Part shown: positions 17,301 through 25,706 of the stretch, in pieces
Numbering within the stretch: the stretch's first letter is position 1
How the letters are laid out: the number at the start of each line of letters is the position of its first letter
Source: Gymnodinialimonas phycosphaerae
GTDB lineage: Bacteria; Pseudomonadota; Alphaproteobacteria; Rhodobacterales; Rhodobacteraceae
DNA: 64,000 nucleotides
Assembly: GCF_019195455.1 (NCBI RefSeq)
Contig: NZ_JAIMBW010000001.1
Span: 1,240,001-1,304,000 of the forward strand
Reading direction: 5' to 3'
Notes under the pieces: model-generated
Seen by the model: the letters and a program-made list of their open reading frames with translations, nothing else
Told to the model about the DNA's origin: nothing
Databases searched by the model: none
Translations under genes and position numbers: made by a program

Positions 17301-18027
17301 GGTTCGTCACGGGATCGTTGGTGGTGGTGTAGAGGGCCACGTAATCGATGGAGCCCTGGAATTCCTTGTCGTACTCGCCGTCGTCCTTTTCGCGCGCGCC
17401 GAAGGTGAATTCCTCGTCGTCGTTGTCGGTCAGGTCGAAGGTCAGGCCGGTCTCGTCGGTCACGTGGGACTCGATCGCACCGGTCGTGAGGTTCTCGACA
17501 GTCAGGCGCGCGCCCGTGTCTTTGTCGAACGAGTATTTCACGTTGATGACATCACCGGGCGAGAAGAACCCGTTCGAGGTGCACAGCGTCGCCTTGTGAT
17601 CGCCGTCATCGGTGTTGTGGTAGGACTGCACGCTACCGTCCTTCGTGACACGAATCTCGAAAAAGCCCTCATCGTCTTCGTCGATGTGCTTTTCGCCGCG
17701 CGACAGGATCACGTCCTCGGACGAGCCAGAGTGGGACGACTGCGTGAACTGCACCTCAAGGGTGCCGCGGTCCAGGTTGAACTGCTCGTCATCGGCCGAG
17801 CTGCTGCTGTCGGCGTTGACATCGAAAACCGTAGGATGAGAGTTGCTGCCCCCGCCGACATGCAACTGATCATTGGAGAAGGAGGGCGAGACGCCGTTGC
17901 CGTCGACCGCGTTGCCGTTTTGCGCGATGCCATCATCCAGCCCCGTGTCGGCGGTTTCATTGCCGGACAGGAAGTCCCACAGGCCGATCAGATCGGCCAC
18001 GTTGCTCGGCTCATTGAAATTGGTCAT
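10777..18027 (-). CDS. Giant RTX calcium-binding protein with cadherin-like domains and C-terminal Hint domain
   Basis: 2416 aa from the ATG at 18027 (AGGAG 8 bases upstream; an upstream in-frame start lacks this). Order: a LamG/concanavalin-like N-terminal domain (~10-240); RTX nonapeptides of GGDGDDTI type; a domain with a lone cysteine (~400-520); more RTX; three tandem cadherin/Ig-like domains (~640-930, NDAPDAVNDA-type linkers, TISDGNGGTD); long RTX blocks; and a C-terminal Hint domain (~2225-2416). RTX repeats bind Ca2+ and fold outside the cell after type I secretion; no signal peptide is visible and no TolC/HlyB/HlyD genes are in the window. The protein is extremely Asp/Gly-rich. A four-times repeated header module (VDGEETGE, PGYDD, PTD) divides the RTX part. 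Likely role: surface adhesin or matrix protein; a toxin domain is not seen. Confidence 0.9.
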   Translation of the reverse strand: MTNFNEPSNVADLIGLWDFLSGNETADTGLDDGIAQNGNAVDGNGVSPSFSNDQLHVGGGSNSHPTVFDVNADSSSSADDEQFNLDRGTLEVQFTQSSHSGSSEDVILSRGEKHIDEDDEGFFEIRVTKDGSVQSYHNTDDGDHKATLCTSNGFFSPGDVINVKYSFDKDTGARLTVENLTTGAIESHVTDETGLTFDLTDNDDEEFTFGAREKDDGEYDKEFQGSIDYVALYTTTNDPVTNPLPEGEVVDGENFGEVMTPGYDDANAPTDGGGQTIDGADGDDDIIMGNGGDDTIDAGAGDDLISGGSGDDEIDGSTGNDTIYGDQSSAVSGDGATREVFQWDLAPNTGAPNFSQDTGNVTVTFTEADGGASDDISTDTQNVAGIDTGTLGAVDATSSLDSETGCEGKSDTYKLDFSDPVENVSFRVNDIDGDGIVRIKAFDANGDPIEVILDGGDNLTLLDTDGVTGNDTADSNGGYLPDTSDEYSVLVTIPGPVSSIEIFHTQDGSNNSGINVTDVYFDTGGLVVDTGAPGNDDLDGGEGDDLIYGQDGDDTLTGGTGTDALFGDDGDDTFIVSSAEDGDGDTIDGGNGPDETTDNDVLDLRGAGVVTINDAADANDDGATAGTVTFEDGSVLTFEGIETILTDPTNEDPDAVDDANSGDEDTVITGNVLGNDTDPNAGDTLEVISNTDPSNGTVTVDANGDYTYTPNEDFNGVDSFTYTISDGNGGTDTATVTLAVDPVNDAPDAVNDAATTPEDTAITIDVLDNDTDVDGDTLEITGASVPSEQGTVAIVAGELLFTPAENFNGEATITYTISDGNGGTDTADIVVSVTPVNDDPDAVDDGDTTEFETAVEINLLANDSDVDNPASDLTVTSATVPASQGTLTPTGTEGVYTFTPAAGFEGTATVSYTISDGAGGTDSAVHTIEVGADPTPQDGIVDGEETGEEMVLGYDDSNLPTDQGGDIITDGDDTIEGNGGDDTINGAGGDDDIDGGTGADVIAGGEGDDTLSGGEGDDDIAVGGNDVADGGTGDDVFTVDATDPTVPNDVTIDGGSDGTDGNPDGPENGDEGDVLDLGDQTDDLTVEFGTNPEEGTVNGLDADDDDPADITFEEIEKVITGSGDDVIDGSDADEGIDVETGDGDDDVTGGDGDDTIDAGDGDDDVEAGDGDDSVTAGDGDDDVEGGAGDDTIDGGDGSDTLAGGEGDDVIDGGDGDDDIVVGAGDTADGGIGDDVFTVDPTLSGDSPITVDGGSDGTQPGDEAGPENGDDGDVLDLRGLDLVSLVYDETDPSYDPVLGVGEKGTAVYNNDNGDPVTIEFSEIEIVLNDPLPDGVVDGEETGELMNPGYDDGNLPTDNGGDIIDGPDGLDDVIEGNGGDDTINAGLGSDTVSGGTGDDEIFGGATDDGDDLSGDEGDDTLQGGGGDDTLDGGVGDDVIEGGTGDDDIIGGDGADSVDGGDGNDTIDTSGDNDLLDAGWPGYGPIPAVAPDGDPDDDKDTVNGGEGDDFITTGDDADVIDAGTGDDTVDAGIDDDSVLGGGGDDLLIGSEGNDTLSGGGGNDTIFGGLETPAPDGVDLADDGFGAPFGPDPDPLNNADSIEGGAGDDLIYGQDDADTITGGTGDDTIDGGVDDDSILGGQGDDVIEGGHGQDFIQGNIGDDEISGGRGSDTLEGNAGDDTIIGGAGDSIIGGGDADSIFIDQDEVDENGDNDTAIFVEGNTFGDDNDTLDLTDFVAHRNLVETPDGDGDSTSGSVEVQNDEGEWVEVTFGEIENLLLPPQAPDGVVDGEEFDEVMDPLYDDSNGPTDGGGDIIDGPDGDDDSIRGNGGDDTINAGEGDDTVDGGDDNDSVLGGNGDDIVMGGDGDDTVRGEEGDDTVSGGDGNDSVTGGAGDDVLDGGEGDDSLTGGSGDDTIDGGLGNDTITGSTGADSITDLDGDNEINSDNPGSFNPDLGVPIGTTGTGFIVTPGDDPDDNKDTITTGDGDDTINAGDDADLIDAGDGDNVIDGGTDADTITTGDGNDSIVGGEGDDLINSGDGDDTIDGGVGDPLANLIDDPNDGFFADPILNNGDDTINAGAGDDVVNGEDDNDLIDGGTGDDTLDGGIDDDTVLGGEGDDVIIGGQGGDSLDGGTGDDTFNVGTFTDPNGTGDYQEGVGDTIVGGEDADDLDEDVLDLTGSGSLKVVFDDAIDPTGTPGESGTVIFYTDDTQTEESGRLTFKEIENVIPCFTPGTMIATPRGEVPVETLREGDKVITRDNGIQEIRWTGNRTLNRTELAKGDNLKPILIKAGSLGRNLPERDMLVSPQHRVLITGETPQLYFEESEVLVAAKHLIGKQGVSVMDTMRTTYIHFMFDRHEVVLSDGAWTESFQPGDQSLGSMGEATREEIFALFPELATQGGLTDYAAARRSLKAHEAKLLRL
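12640..12700 (-). repeat. RTX header module, copy 4
   Basis: Encodes DGVVDGEEFDEVMDP followed by YDDSN and PTDGGGDIIDG. It is the last of four near-copies of a module of about 50 residues, each followed by GNGGDDTI and a fresh RTX block. Confidence 0.7.
13975..14040 (-). repeat. RTX header module, copy 3
   Basis: Encodes DGVVDGEETGELMNPGYDD, then GNLPTDNGGDIIDG. Same architecture as the copies near 12640, 15160 and 17225. Confidence 0.7.
15140..15230 (-). repeat. RTX header module, copy 2
   Basis: Encodes DGIVDGEETGEEMVLGYDD and SNLPTDQGGD, immediately C-terminal to the three cadherin-like domains. Confidence 0.7.
15230..16090 (-). repeat. Three tandem cadherin/Ig-like domains in the RTX protein
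   Basis: Three repeats of about 95 residues share the pattern DPDAVDD, VLGNDTD or LLANDSD, then FTPAENFNG and YTISDGNGGTD. Such domains are common in bacterial surface adhesins, where they form an extended Ca2+-stabilised stalk. Confidence 0.85.
17215..17300 (-). repeat. RTX header module, copy 1
   Basis: Encodes EGEVVDGENFGEVMTPGYDD, then ANAPTDGGG and GNGGDDTI. It is the first of four copies and marks the junction between the LamG-like domain and the first RTX block. Confidence 0.7.
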
Positions 18028-18896
18028 CTCGCACTCTCCTATTGCCGGCCGAAAGCCGGCCATCCCACACACGCGGGTCACATCTCTGGTCAACTGTACG
18101 CGATACTGTGAACGGTCCAGGGGCGGCACGCACGCGACGTTTCCAAATGGAAGGAGAGGACGGGAACCGAGGTTCCACAGGCGACACCAGCGCCCTTAAC
18201 GGACGCCAGACGCACCGACTAGCGAAGCGGTCGACCTCGACCGGCATCGTAACGGCAACACCCCTCCCGCGCTTCCACGCGACATTCGTGTGCGGCCGCC
18301 CCCGTGGCCTATTTGCAGACATCGCCCCCCAGTTGGGCTGACATTGGAATAGCGCAAAGGAAGAGGCCAAGAGAAGTTAAAATTTTCGGAAATGTGTCAG
18401 CAATAGGTTAACAACCGGGCGTTTCGGGTACCCAATCGCGGCAAAGACTACCGCAATTGTTTCGCAATCATAAAATCGCCACAATTCAACAGGCCCGTTT
18501 TTCCGTCCTTCCCCCTTGTTTTCAACATCGCCCTTCCATGGGGTCGCACAAAGAGGCACCGCACACCTTTTGATTGTCCGAAACTCGGCAACAATCGTTA
18601 ACTGACGCAACGGAAACAGTCTGTTTTTTGGCTCCTTGGGCGCATCCCACCAAAACCTGACCTTTTCGACATGTTCATTGGGATAGTGGTTCCAGCGTCA
18701 GGGCGCCGTCCCTCGAATCAGTCGATTTCCTGGCCAGCGCGGGCCGGAAATCGGGCAAACACAAGGCAATGGCCTGTGCTGCACCGGGCAAAATGCGGCA
18801 CGAAGCCGCCGAGCGCGCCCCAAAAATGCCCAATTTTCGACGCCAGGGGCCGCCGCCGGAAGGCGCCTCAGTCACGGCGTTTGCTATGGGAAGGGC
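18028..18896. other. Long intergenic region upstream of the RTX gene
   Basis: 869 bp without a convincing gene, locally more AT-rich than the surroundings between about 18360 and 18620. It contains two GTTAAC sites (18407-18412 and 18597-18602) resembling CtrA half-sites and should hold the RTX promoter. A 77-codon minus-strand frame at 18377-18610 has no protein-like composition or ribosome-binding site and I do not call it. Confidence 0.5.
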
Positions 18897-18981
18897 TGGT
18901 ACCCGAGGTCGGACTCGAACCGACAAGCCTTGCGGCGGGGGATTTTGAATCCCCTGCGTCTACCAATTCCGCCACTCGGGC
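18897..18981 (-). tRNA. tRNA-Leu (CAA)
   Basis: An 85-nt class II tRNA with encoded CCA. The acceptor strands GCCCGAG and CTCGGGT pair (G1-U72, as in other tRNA-Leu), there is a long variable arm, and the anticodon loop TTCAAAA sits on a GGGGA/TCCCC stem. The anticodon CAA reads UUG. Confidence 0.95.
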
Positions 18982-19060
18982 CCTTGGGCGTGTGAGTAGC
19001 GAAGCTCGGGAACCTCGTCCAGCCCAAATTCAAGTCGCAACGCGCAAGACGCAGAGGGGC

Positions 19061-19114
19061 AGGAGGTTGGGTGCAGGAGGTTGGGTGCAGGACGTGGGTG
19101 CAGGACGTGGCGAC
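19061..19114. repeat. Four imperfect 13-14-bp tandem repeats
   Basis: AGGAGGTTGGGTGC occurs twice exactly (19061-19088), followed by AGGACGTGGGTGC and AGGACGTGGCGAC. The array lies about 90 bp before exoD and 80 bp past the 5' side of tRNA-Leu. Slipped-strand expansion is the simplest origin; each unit contains an SD-like AGGAGG. Confidence 0.75.
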
Positions 19115-19201
19115 ACGCGCCCGCTGGTCCGCATCGAATAGATTTGTTAAGCGGTCCCGGAATTGCGCAGGTTCGGCCCCTGCCCCACCGGAGACACGCC
19201 C

Positions 19202-19816
19202 ATGACGGCCCTACCCAGCGACGCGATCCCGACATCGCAGCGCCTTGCTCAACTGACCGATGATGCGCCCCAGGAGACCGTCACACTGGGGTGGGTTCTG
19301 GAGCAGATGCAGGAACGCGCGTTCGGCCTGTTTCTTCTGGTGCTGGCCCTGCCGTGCTGCATCCCCTTCGTTTACGGCTTGCCGCAGGTCGTGGCCATGC
19401 CGCTGATGCTGATCTCTGTCCAGATCGTGTTTGGCCGCAAGTCGCCCTGGCTGCCCGAGCGTCTGGCGGGTCGCACGGTCTCGGCCGAGGGGTTGCAAGG
19501 CCTCTCGTTGCGCGCGGGGCCATGGCTGCGCCGGATCGAGGCCGTCAGCCGCCCAAGGCTCACGGCGCTGACGCGTCCGCCGCTTGACCGCTTCGTAGGG
19601 CTGGCCCTGGTGGCGTTCAGCGCGTCGATCCTGGTGCCGCTGCCGCTGACCAACACGGTGCCCGGCTTCGCCGTCGTCGTCGTCGCGATGGGCCTGTTGC
19701 AACGCGATGGCATTCTGGTCATCCTTGGCGCGCTTCTGGGCACAGCCTGGATCGCGGCGCTGGTGCTGACCGGTGCCTCGCTTATCAGCCTGATCATGGG
19801 GTGGGTTGGCTTATGA
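19202..19816 (+). CDS. ExoD-family membrane protein
   Basis: 204 aa from the ATG at 19202. It matches the ExoD (exopolysaccharide synthesis protein D) family: a short N-terminal region with LGWVLEQMQERAFGLFLLV, hydrophobic segments at about 38-75, 138-160 and 165-200, and a conserved IPFVYGLPQ loop. ExoD affects exopolysaccharide production and alkali tolerance in rhizobia, but its biochemistry is poorly known. It overlaps dsbB by 4 bp (ATGA), so both are probably cotranscribed. Confidence 0.82.
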   Translation: MTALPSDAIPTSQRLAQLTDDAPQETVTLGWVLEQMQERAFGLFLLVLALPCCIPFVYGLPQVVAMPLMLISVQIVFGRKSPWLPERLAGRTVSAEGLQGLSLRAGPWLRRIEAVSRPRLTALTRPPLDRFVGLALVAFSASILVPLPLTNTVPGFAVVVVAMGLLQRDGILVILGALLGTAWIAALVLTGASLISLIMGWVGL

Positions 19817-20298
19817 TGGCGCTTGCGACACGCCGCAATCTGATCGCTCTGGCGGGCCTTGGGTCCCTGGGGTTGTTCCTGGGCGCGCTCTACTTCCAGT
19901 ATGTCGTGGGGCTGCTGCCCTGCGTCATGTGCATGTGGCAACGCTGGCCCCACCGCATCGCGATCGCGCTGGCGGTTGTGGGCGTGGTCTTCCCCCGGGC
20001 CGTCATCGTGGGACTGGGGGCGGCCACTGCGCTGGTCGGCGCGGGGCTGGCGCTGCTGCACACGGGCGTTGAGCGCGCGTGGTGGGAGGGGCCGCAGGTC
20101 TGCGGCGACTCTGCCGCACAAGACCTTGGCGGCCTGTCGACGGAAGAGCTGTTCGACACGACCACCGGCCCGGCAATCGTGATGTGCAACGAGGCCGCGT
20201 GGATGTTCGCGGGCCTGTCGATGGCCAGCTGGAACGGGATCATCTGTCTGGGACTGGCGGGCATCTGGGGGATGGCCGCACTCCGTTCCCCGGGCTGA
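19813..20298 (+). CDS. dsbB: Disulfide bond formation protein DsbB
   Basis: 161 aa with four predicted inner-membrane helices. The first periplasmic loop has the redox pair CVMC (~38-41) and the second has the cysteines in VCGD and VMCNEAAW, the expected four-cysteine set of DsbB, which reoxidises DsbA with quinone. The start ATG overlaps the exoD stop. No dsbA is in the window. Confidence 0.88.
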   Translation: MMALATRRNLIALAGLGSLGLFLGALYFQYVVGLLPCVMCMWQRWPHRIAIALAVVGVVFPRAVIVGLGAATALVGAGLALLHTGVERAWWEGPQVCGDSAAQDLGGLSTEELFDTTTGPAIVMCNEAAWMFAGLSMASWNGIICLGLAGIWGMAALRSPG

Positions 20299-20404
20299 AG
20301 CCCGATCTACGCCACGCCTACAAGACGCCTACAAGACGCCTACAAGGCACCTGCCGCAGACCGGGCCCTGGCCCGGGTGCCCGACGAAAGGCTGCGCGCC
20401 CCTC

Positions 20405-20668
20405 TCAGTGCAGCGTGAACTCTCCCACCACGTTGCGCCACTCTCCGGGGGCGATCATCTTGCGGTGGGTGAAACGCACGGAATGCAGGGGCCCTTCGAT
20501 CTTGTCCTGCCAGAACTCGATGAACCCGAACAGCTTCGGGTAGTCGGGCGCCAGATCGTATTCCTGCCAGACGAATGTGTTCAGCACATTTCGGTAATCG
20601 GGCATCCTGTAGAACATCTCGGCCGTGGTCAGCCCATAGCCGTTCAGCATCAATTCGGTCTCTTTCAT
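20405..20668 (-). CDS. Usg-family protein
   Basis: 87 aa. Residues such as LNGYGLTTAEMFYRMPDY, FVWQEYDLAPDYP and FIEFWQDKIEGPLHSVR match the short Usg family found across Alphaproteobacteria. Its function is unknown despite the historical link to tryptophan genes. AAAGGAG precedes the ATG at 20668. It diverges from gyrA. Confidence 0.82.
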   Translation of the reverse strand: MKETELMLNGYGLTTAEMFYRMPDYRNVLNTFVWQEYDLAPDYPKLFGFIEFWQDKIEGPLHSVRFTHRKMIAPGEWRNVVGEFTLH

Positions 20669-20788
20669 GCCTGTCTCCTTTGCTCGGGGTCTCCCTCCTG
20701 GGATCAGCTTGCCGGGAAAATCCTAATATTCCAAGAAAACAAAGTATTAGCAGGCAGTTGCGTGGGCTGCCAAATGACCCCGCCCCCA

Positions 20789-20817
20789 TTGCACCCCATA
20801 TCCCGTAGCGATATAGT
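20789..20817 (+). promoter_or_regulatory. Sigma-70-type promoter for gyrA
   Basis: TTGCAC (20789-20794) and TATAGT (20812-20817) are separated by exactly 17 bp, placing the start near 20824, about 40 bases before the gyrA ATG. Confidence 0.65.
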
Positions 20818-20863
20818 CAGGCTCAACAAAATATAGCGCATAACACGACCAACGGGCGGACCC

Positions 20864-23635
20864 ATGACCGACACTCCTGAACCCCCTGAGAATGGCGGCG
20901 AAACGCTGCCCGAGCGGCCCGAATATACCGGGCCCTCGATCGATATCTCGGCGGAGATGAAGACCTCGTTCCTCGACTATGCGATGTCGGTGATCATTTC
21001 CCGCGCGATCCCGGATCTGCGCGACGGCCTCAAGCCTGTTCACCGCCGAATCCTCTTCGCGATGCACGAGACGGGCAACACGCACGAGAAATCCTACCGC
21101 AAATCCGCCCGCCCCGTGGGCGACGTGATGGGCCAGTACCACCCTCACGGCGATAGCGCGATTTACGATGCTTTGGTTCGCATGGCGCAGGATTTCTCCA
21201 TGTCCCTGCCGCTTCTGGATGGGCAGGGCAACTTCGGCTCCATGGACGGCGATAACCCCGCCGCCATGCGTTACACAGAGGTGCGCATGGACGCGCCCGC
21301 CGCCTATCTGCTGGAAGATATCGACAAGGATACTGTCGATTTCCAGGACAACTATGACGGCAAGCAGCAGGAACCAAGCGTTCTGCCCGCCCGCTTCCCC
21401 AATATGCTGGTCAACGGCGCGGGCGGCATTGCCGTCGGCATGGCCACGAACATTCCGCCCCACAACCTGGGCGAAGTGATCGACGCCTGTCAGGCGTTGA
21501 TCGAAATGCCGGATCTATCCTCGGAAGAGTTGATCGCCTATGTCCCCGCCCCGGATTTCCCGACCGGCGGGATCATCCTTGGCCGATCCGGCGCCCACAA
21601 GGCGTATATCGAAGGGCGCGGCTCTGTCATCATTCGCGCCAAGACCCGCATCGAGGAAATCCGCAAGGACCGCTATGCCATCGTCATCGACGAGATCCCC
21701 TACCAGGTGAACAAGGCCAGCATGATCGAGCGGATCGCCGAACTGGTGCGCGACAAGAAGATCGACGGCATCAGCGGCGTGGCGGACGAAAGCGACCGCA
21801 TCGGCGTGCGCGTCGTGGTCGAATTGAAGCGCGACGCGACGCCCGAGGTCGTGCTGAACCAGCTCTTCCGGTTCACCCAGATGCAGACGTCTTTTGGCTG
21901 CAACATGCTGGCGCTGAACGGCGGCAAGCCCGAGCAGTTGACCCTGCGCGGGTTTCTGACCGCCTTCCTCGACTTCCGCGAAGACGTCGTGGCGCGCCGC
22001 ACCGCGTTTGAACTCCGCAAGGCCCGCGACCGGGCCCATGTGCTCTGTGGTCTGGCTGTCGCCGTCTCCAACGTCGATGAGGTCGTGGCCACCATCCGCG
22101 CCAGTGCCGATGCGCCCGCCGCGCGCGCCGCGCTGATGACGCGCGCCTGGCCTGCCGAGGAAATCCTGCCGTTCATCAAGCTGATCGATGATCCGACCCA
22201 TACGGCCAACGAGGACGGCACTTATAATCTGTCCGAGACGCAAGCCCGCGCCATTCTGGAACTGCGCCTGCAACGCCTGACGCAACTGGGCGTCAAGGAA
22301 GTCACCGACGAGTTGCAAGAGCTGGCAGGCAAGATCAAGGACTACCTAGCGATCCTCGCCTCGCGGGAGCGTATCCTAGAAATCATCTCAAACGAACTGG
22401 CCGAAGTCCGCGAGAAGTTCGCCGTGGATCGCCGCACGCAAATCGTCGATTGGTCTGGCGACATGGACGACGAGGACCTGATCGAGCGCGAGGATATGGT
22501 CGTCACGATTACGGCGGGCGGCTATATCAAACGGACGCCGCTGGCCGATTTCCGCGCCCAGAAGCGCGGCGGCAAGGGGGTCGCTGGCGGCTCGATGAAG
22601 GACGACGACGTCGTTACCTCGATGTTCGTCGCCAACACCCACACGCCGCTGTTGTTCTTCACCACCGGCGGCATGGTCTACAAGCTGAAGACCTGGCGCT
22701 TGCCCTCCGGCTCGCGGTCTTCTCGTGGCAAGGCGATCGTGAACATCCTGCCCATTGAAATCGGTACCGGGATTGCCGCAATCATGCCCGTGGACCGGGA
22801 CGAAGATCACTGGGATGAATTGCAGGTCGTCTTCTGTACCGACCGCGGCACCGTGCGCCGCAATGCGCTCTCGGATTTCGCCAATGTCATGCGCAACGGC
22901 AAGATCGCGATGAAGTTTGAAGGCGAAAGCGAAGGCTGGCGTCTGATTAACGCGCGCATCGCGTCGAACGACGACGATGTGATGCTGGTCACAAAACAGG
23001 GCCGCGCGATCCGCTTCCCGGCGACAGACGTGCGGGTGTTCAACTCCCGCGCGTCGACCGGTGTGCGCGGTATCCGCCTGGGTAAGGATGATGAGGTCGT
23101 GTCGATGTCGATCATCCGGCACTTCGAGGCAGAGGCGTCCGAGCGCGCCGCGTACCTCAAGCAACGCCGCCTGATGGCTGGCGCCCCTGAGGAAGAAGTG
23201 GATACGGACGAGGAAGTCGTCGCCGAAGGCCAGCTATCGCCCGAGCGCTACGCCGAGATGTCCGCCGCCGAAGACCTGATCCTGACGATCACGTCGGGCG
23301 GTCTTGGCAAGCTGTCCAGCAGCCACGACTACCCCGTGCGCGGGCGCGGGGGCCAAGGGGTCGGCGCCATCGACAAGGCGATGCGCGGTGGCACGCTGGT
23401 GGCCAGCTTCCCGGTGGAAATGGACGACCAGATCATGCTGGCGACCTCCACCGGCCAGTCCATCCGCGTGCCGATTGACGGCATCTCCTTCCGGTCGCGG
23501 TCTGCGGGCGGCGTGAAAGTGTTCAACACCGCCAAGAACGAGGACATCGTGTCCGTGGCCTATATCGCCGACCAAGGTGATGAGGATGCGGAGATCGTGG
23601 ATGAGGGCGGGCCTCCCGAGGGTGACAATGCTTGA
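20864..23635 (+). CDS. gyrA: DNA gyrase subunit A
   Basis: 923 aa. The N-terminal breakage-reunion domain contains the quinolone-region stretch [17 protein letters not shown] with wild-type Ser and Asp at the usual resistance positions, and the catalytic tyrosine in AMRYTEVRM. The C-terminal pinwheel carries the GyrA-box-like [12 protein letters not shown] (~563-574) and further repeats. With GyrB it introduces negative supercoils. Near 770-785 there is an acidic insert ([14 protein letters not shown]), as often seen in alphaproteobacterial GyrA. The stop overlaps the next small gene by 8 bp. Confidence 0.97.
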   Translation: MTDTPEPPENGGETLPERPEYTGPSIDISAEMKTSFLDYAMSVIISRAIPDLRDGLKPVHRRILFAMHETGNTHEKSYRKSARPVGDVMGQYHPHGDSAIYDALVRMAQDFSMSLPLLDGQGNFGSMDGDNPAAMRYTEVRMDAPAAYLLEDIDKDTVDFQDNYDGKQQEPSVLPARFPNMLVNGAGGIAVGMATNIPPHNLGEVIDACQALIEMPDLSSEELIAYVPAPDFPTGGIILGRSGAHKAYIEGRGSVIIRAKTRIEEIRKDRYAIVIDEIPYQVNKASMIERIAELVRDKKIDGISGVADESDRIGVRVVVELKRDATPEVVLNQLFRFTQMQTSFGCNMLALNGGKPEQLTLRGFLTAFLDFREDVVARRTAFELRKARDRAHVLCGLAVAVSNVDEVVATIRASADAPAARAALMTRAWPAEEILPFIKLIDDPTHTANEDGTYNLSETQARAILELRLQRLTQLGVKEVTDELQELAGKIKDYLAILASRERILEIISNELAEVREKFAVDRRTQIVDWSGDMDDEDLIEREDMVVTITAGGYIKRTPLADFRAQKRGGKGVAGGSMKDDDVVTSMFVANTHTPLLFFTTGGMVYKLKTWRLPSGSRSSRGKAIVNILPIEIGTGIAAIMPVDRDEDHWDELQVVFCTDRGTVRRNALSDFANVMRNGKIAMKFEGESEGWRLINARIASNDDDVMLVTKQGRAIRFPATDVRVFNSRASTGVRGIRLGKDDEVVSMSIIRHFEAEASERAAYLKQRRLMAGAPEEEVDTDEEVVAEGQLSPERYAEMSAAEDLILTITSGGLGKLSSSHDYPVRGRGGQGVGAIDKAMRGGTLVASFPVEMDDQIMLATSTGQSIRVPIDGISFRSRSAGGVKVFNTAKNEDIVSVAYIADQGDEDAEIVDEGGPPEGDNA

Positions 23636-23855
23636 TATGTGGCCCTTCTTTCTGCTGATCGCCGTGTTTGTCGGGTTCAGCATCTACATGGCGCGCACCA
23701 TGGGGTCCGGGAAAGAGGGGTCTTATGCCGCGCTCATGCGCCGCCAGAATGAGTTGATGGAGGCGCAGGTCACCCTGCTGGCGGACCATTTGACCGAAGC
23801 GCGCAGGCTTGCCAATGCGCTGGAGGGCCTTGCGAAAAAGGACGCCCACCCATGA
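23628..23855 (+). CDS. 75-aa membrane-anchored small protein
   Basis: ATG at 23628 lies inside the gyrA 3' end, 8 bp before its stop is complete, so translation is probably coupled. Residues 3-22 ([20 protein letters not shown]) form one transmembrane helix; the rest is a likely amphipathic helix ([21 protein letters not shown]). No family is recognised. A 24-codon frame (23852-23926) overlaps its stop and might merely couple to the DoxX gene. Confidence 0.6.
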   Translation: MLDMWPFFLLIAVFVGFSIYMARTMGSGKEGSYAALMRRQNELMEAQVTLLADHLTEARRLANALEGLAKKDAHP

Positions 23856-23918
23856 GCCAGGACATGTTCCTGACCATCGCGTTCTCTGCGATGATTGCCA
23901 CCACGCTGGAACGCCGTT

Positions 23919-24296
23919 GTGGATGACGGCCTGGCCCTTATCGGCCGCCTGCTGCTCGCGTCGCTCATGCTGGCGGGGACCGTACAGAAGATCACCGACC
24001 CCTCCGGCGCGGGCGCCCTCCTCACCCTCGCAAACCTGCCGCTGTGGCTGCTGTGGCCTGCGGGCATCTTCACCACCATCGCGGGCGTGGGCCTCGCGCT
24101 TGGCATCTACACCCGCCCCCTGGCCATCGCCGCCGCAGGCTATTGCATCGTCACCAGCACCTTCCACATCCTTATGGACGACCCCTGGCAAATGACCATC
24201 GCCTTCAAGAACTGGACCATCGCGGGCGGCTATTTGGTGCTGGCTGCCCATGGACCTGGCAGGTTGGCCCTTTCCATGGGCCGCGCTACGTCCTAA
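23919..24296 (+). CDS. DoxX-family membrane protein
   Basis: 125 aa from a GTG at 23919 ([18 protein letters not shown]); an upstream TTG at 23895 lacks a ribosome-binding site. Four hydrophobic segments (about 6-22, 35-60, 63-80 and 95-115) and the GRLLLA...[12 protein letters not shown] pattern match DoxX/DoxD-like proteins of the inner membrane. Their roles in redox or terminal-oxidase function are ill-defined. It ends 10 bp before trmFO. Confidence 0.7.
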   Translation: MDDGLALIGRLLLASLMLAGTVQKITDPSGAGALLTLANLPLWLLWPAGIFTTIAGVGLALGIYTRPLAIAAAGYCIVTSTFHILMDDPWQMTIAFKNWTIAGGYLVLAAHGPGRLALSMGRATS

Positions 24297-24306
24297 ATCC
24301 CCCCCC

Positions 24307-25668
24307 ATGACACAAACTCCACAGCTTACAATCATCGGCGGCGGAATGGCCGGGTCCGAGGCCGCCTGGCAGGCCGCCAACATGGGCATCTCCGTGCGGA
24401 TCATCGAGATGCGCCCACAGGTCGAAACCTTCGCCCACCGCACCGGAAACATGGCGGAAATGGTCTGCTCCAACTCCTTCCGCAGCGATGACAGCGAACA
24501 AAACGCCGTGGGCTTGCTGCATTGGGAAATGCGGGCCGCAGATAGCATCATCATGCACACCGCCGACGAACACAAACTGCCCGCAGGCGGCGCGCTGGCC
24601 GTGGACCGTGACCCCTTCGCCGAGACTGTCACCGCCAAACTGGCCGCCCATCCCAACATCGACATCACCTATGGCGAAGTCACCGACCTGCCTGAAACCG
24701 GCCCCACCATCATCGCCACAGGCCCCCTCACCGGCTCTGCCCTCGCCGACGCCATCGCCAAGGAAGCGGGGCAAGACGCCTTGGCGTTCTTCGATGCCAT
24801 CGCCCCCATCGTCTACGCCGACAGCATCGACATGGGACTAGCCTGGCGCCAGTCGCGCTATGACAAGGGCGACACGTTGGAAGAACAAGAGGCCTACATC
24901 AATTGCCCCCTCACCCATGAACAATACGAGGCGTTCATCGACGCGCTGCTGGCCGCCGAAAAGACCCAGTTCAAGGAAGGCGAGACCGCCGGTTATTTCG
25001 ACGGCTGCCTGCCGATCGAGGTCATGGCCGAACGGGGCCGCGAAACCCTGCGCTATGGCCCGATGAAGCCCGTGGGCCTGACCAACCCCCATGATCCGCA
25101 AACCAAAGCCCACGCCGTCGTGCAACTCCGCCGTGATAACGCCTTGGGAACGCTCTATAATATCGTGGGCTTCCAGACCAAGATGACCTACGGCGCGCAA
25201 AAACGCGTCTTCGCGATGATCCCCGGCCTCCAGGACGCCTCCTTCGCGCGGCTCGGTGGCATCCACCGCAACACCTTCATCAACTCCCCCACGCTTCTGG
25301 ACGCGCAGATGCGCCTGCGCACAAAGCCCCACATCCGCTTTGCGGGCCAGATCACCGGCGTGGAAGGCTACGTCGAATCCGCCTCCATGGGGCTTCTCGC
25401 GGGCCGCATGGCCGCCGCAGAGATCATGGGCGAGACACTGCCCGATGTCCCCGACACCACCGCCATGGGCGCGCTTGTCACCCACATCACCGGCGGCGCG
25501 GAGGCCAAGACCTTCCAGCCGATGAACGTGAACTTCGGGCTTTTCCCCCCGGTCGAAGGCCTCAAGTCTGGTCGCCGAGGCCGCAAGGACCGCTACAAGG
25601 CCTATACCGATCGCGCCAAGGCCGCTTGGACAGGCTGGCTCACGCCCACTTCACAAGCAGCGGAGTGA
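24307..25668 (+). CDS. trmFO: Folate-dependent tRNA-U54 methyltransferase
   Basis: 453 aa from the ATG at 24307. It has a Rossmann FAD motif [14 protein letters not shown] (~9-22), the nucleophile region [14 protein letters not shown] (~50) and the C-terminal [17 protein letters not shown] / FINSPTLLD strands. TrmFO makes ribothymidine-54 in tRNA using methylenetetrahydrofolate and FADH2. It is a GidA relative but shorter and has the TrmFO-specific motifs. Confidence 0.93.
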   Translation: MTQTPQLTIIGGGMAGSEAAWQAANMGISVRIIEMRPQVETFAHRTGNMAEMVCSNSFRSDDSEQNAVGLLHWEMRAADSIIMHTADEHKLPAGGALAVDRDPFAETVTAKLAAHPNIDITYGEVTDLPETGPTIIATGPLTGSALADAIAKEAGQDALAFFDAIAPIVYADSIDMGLAWRQSRYDKGDTLEEQEAYINCPLTHEQYEAFIDALLAAEKTQFKEGETAGYFDGCLPIEVMAERGRETLRYGPMKPVGLTNPHDPQTKAHAVVQLRRDNALGTLYNIVGFQTKMTYGAQKRVFAMIPGLQDASFARLGGIHRNTFINSPTLLDAQMRLRTKPHIRFAGQITGVEGYVESASMGLLAGRMAAAEIMGETLPDVPDTTAMGALVTHITGGAEAKTFQPMNVNFGLFPPVEGLKSGRRGRKDRYKAYTDRAKAAWTGWLTPTSQAAE

Positions 25669-25706
25669 TCTGGACGCGCGCCCGCCCCCCGCGCTAGGCT
25701 GGCCCC

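Noticed and set aside
18377..18610. 77-codon minus-strand frame upstream of the RTX gene
   Set aside because: Irregular composition, no ribosome-binding site, and it lies in a likely promoter region.
23852..23926. 24-codon frame between the 75-aa gene and DoxX
   Set aside because: Too short to support; it may only serve translational coupling.
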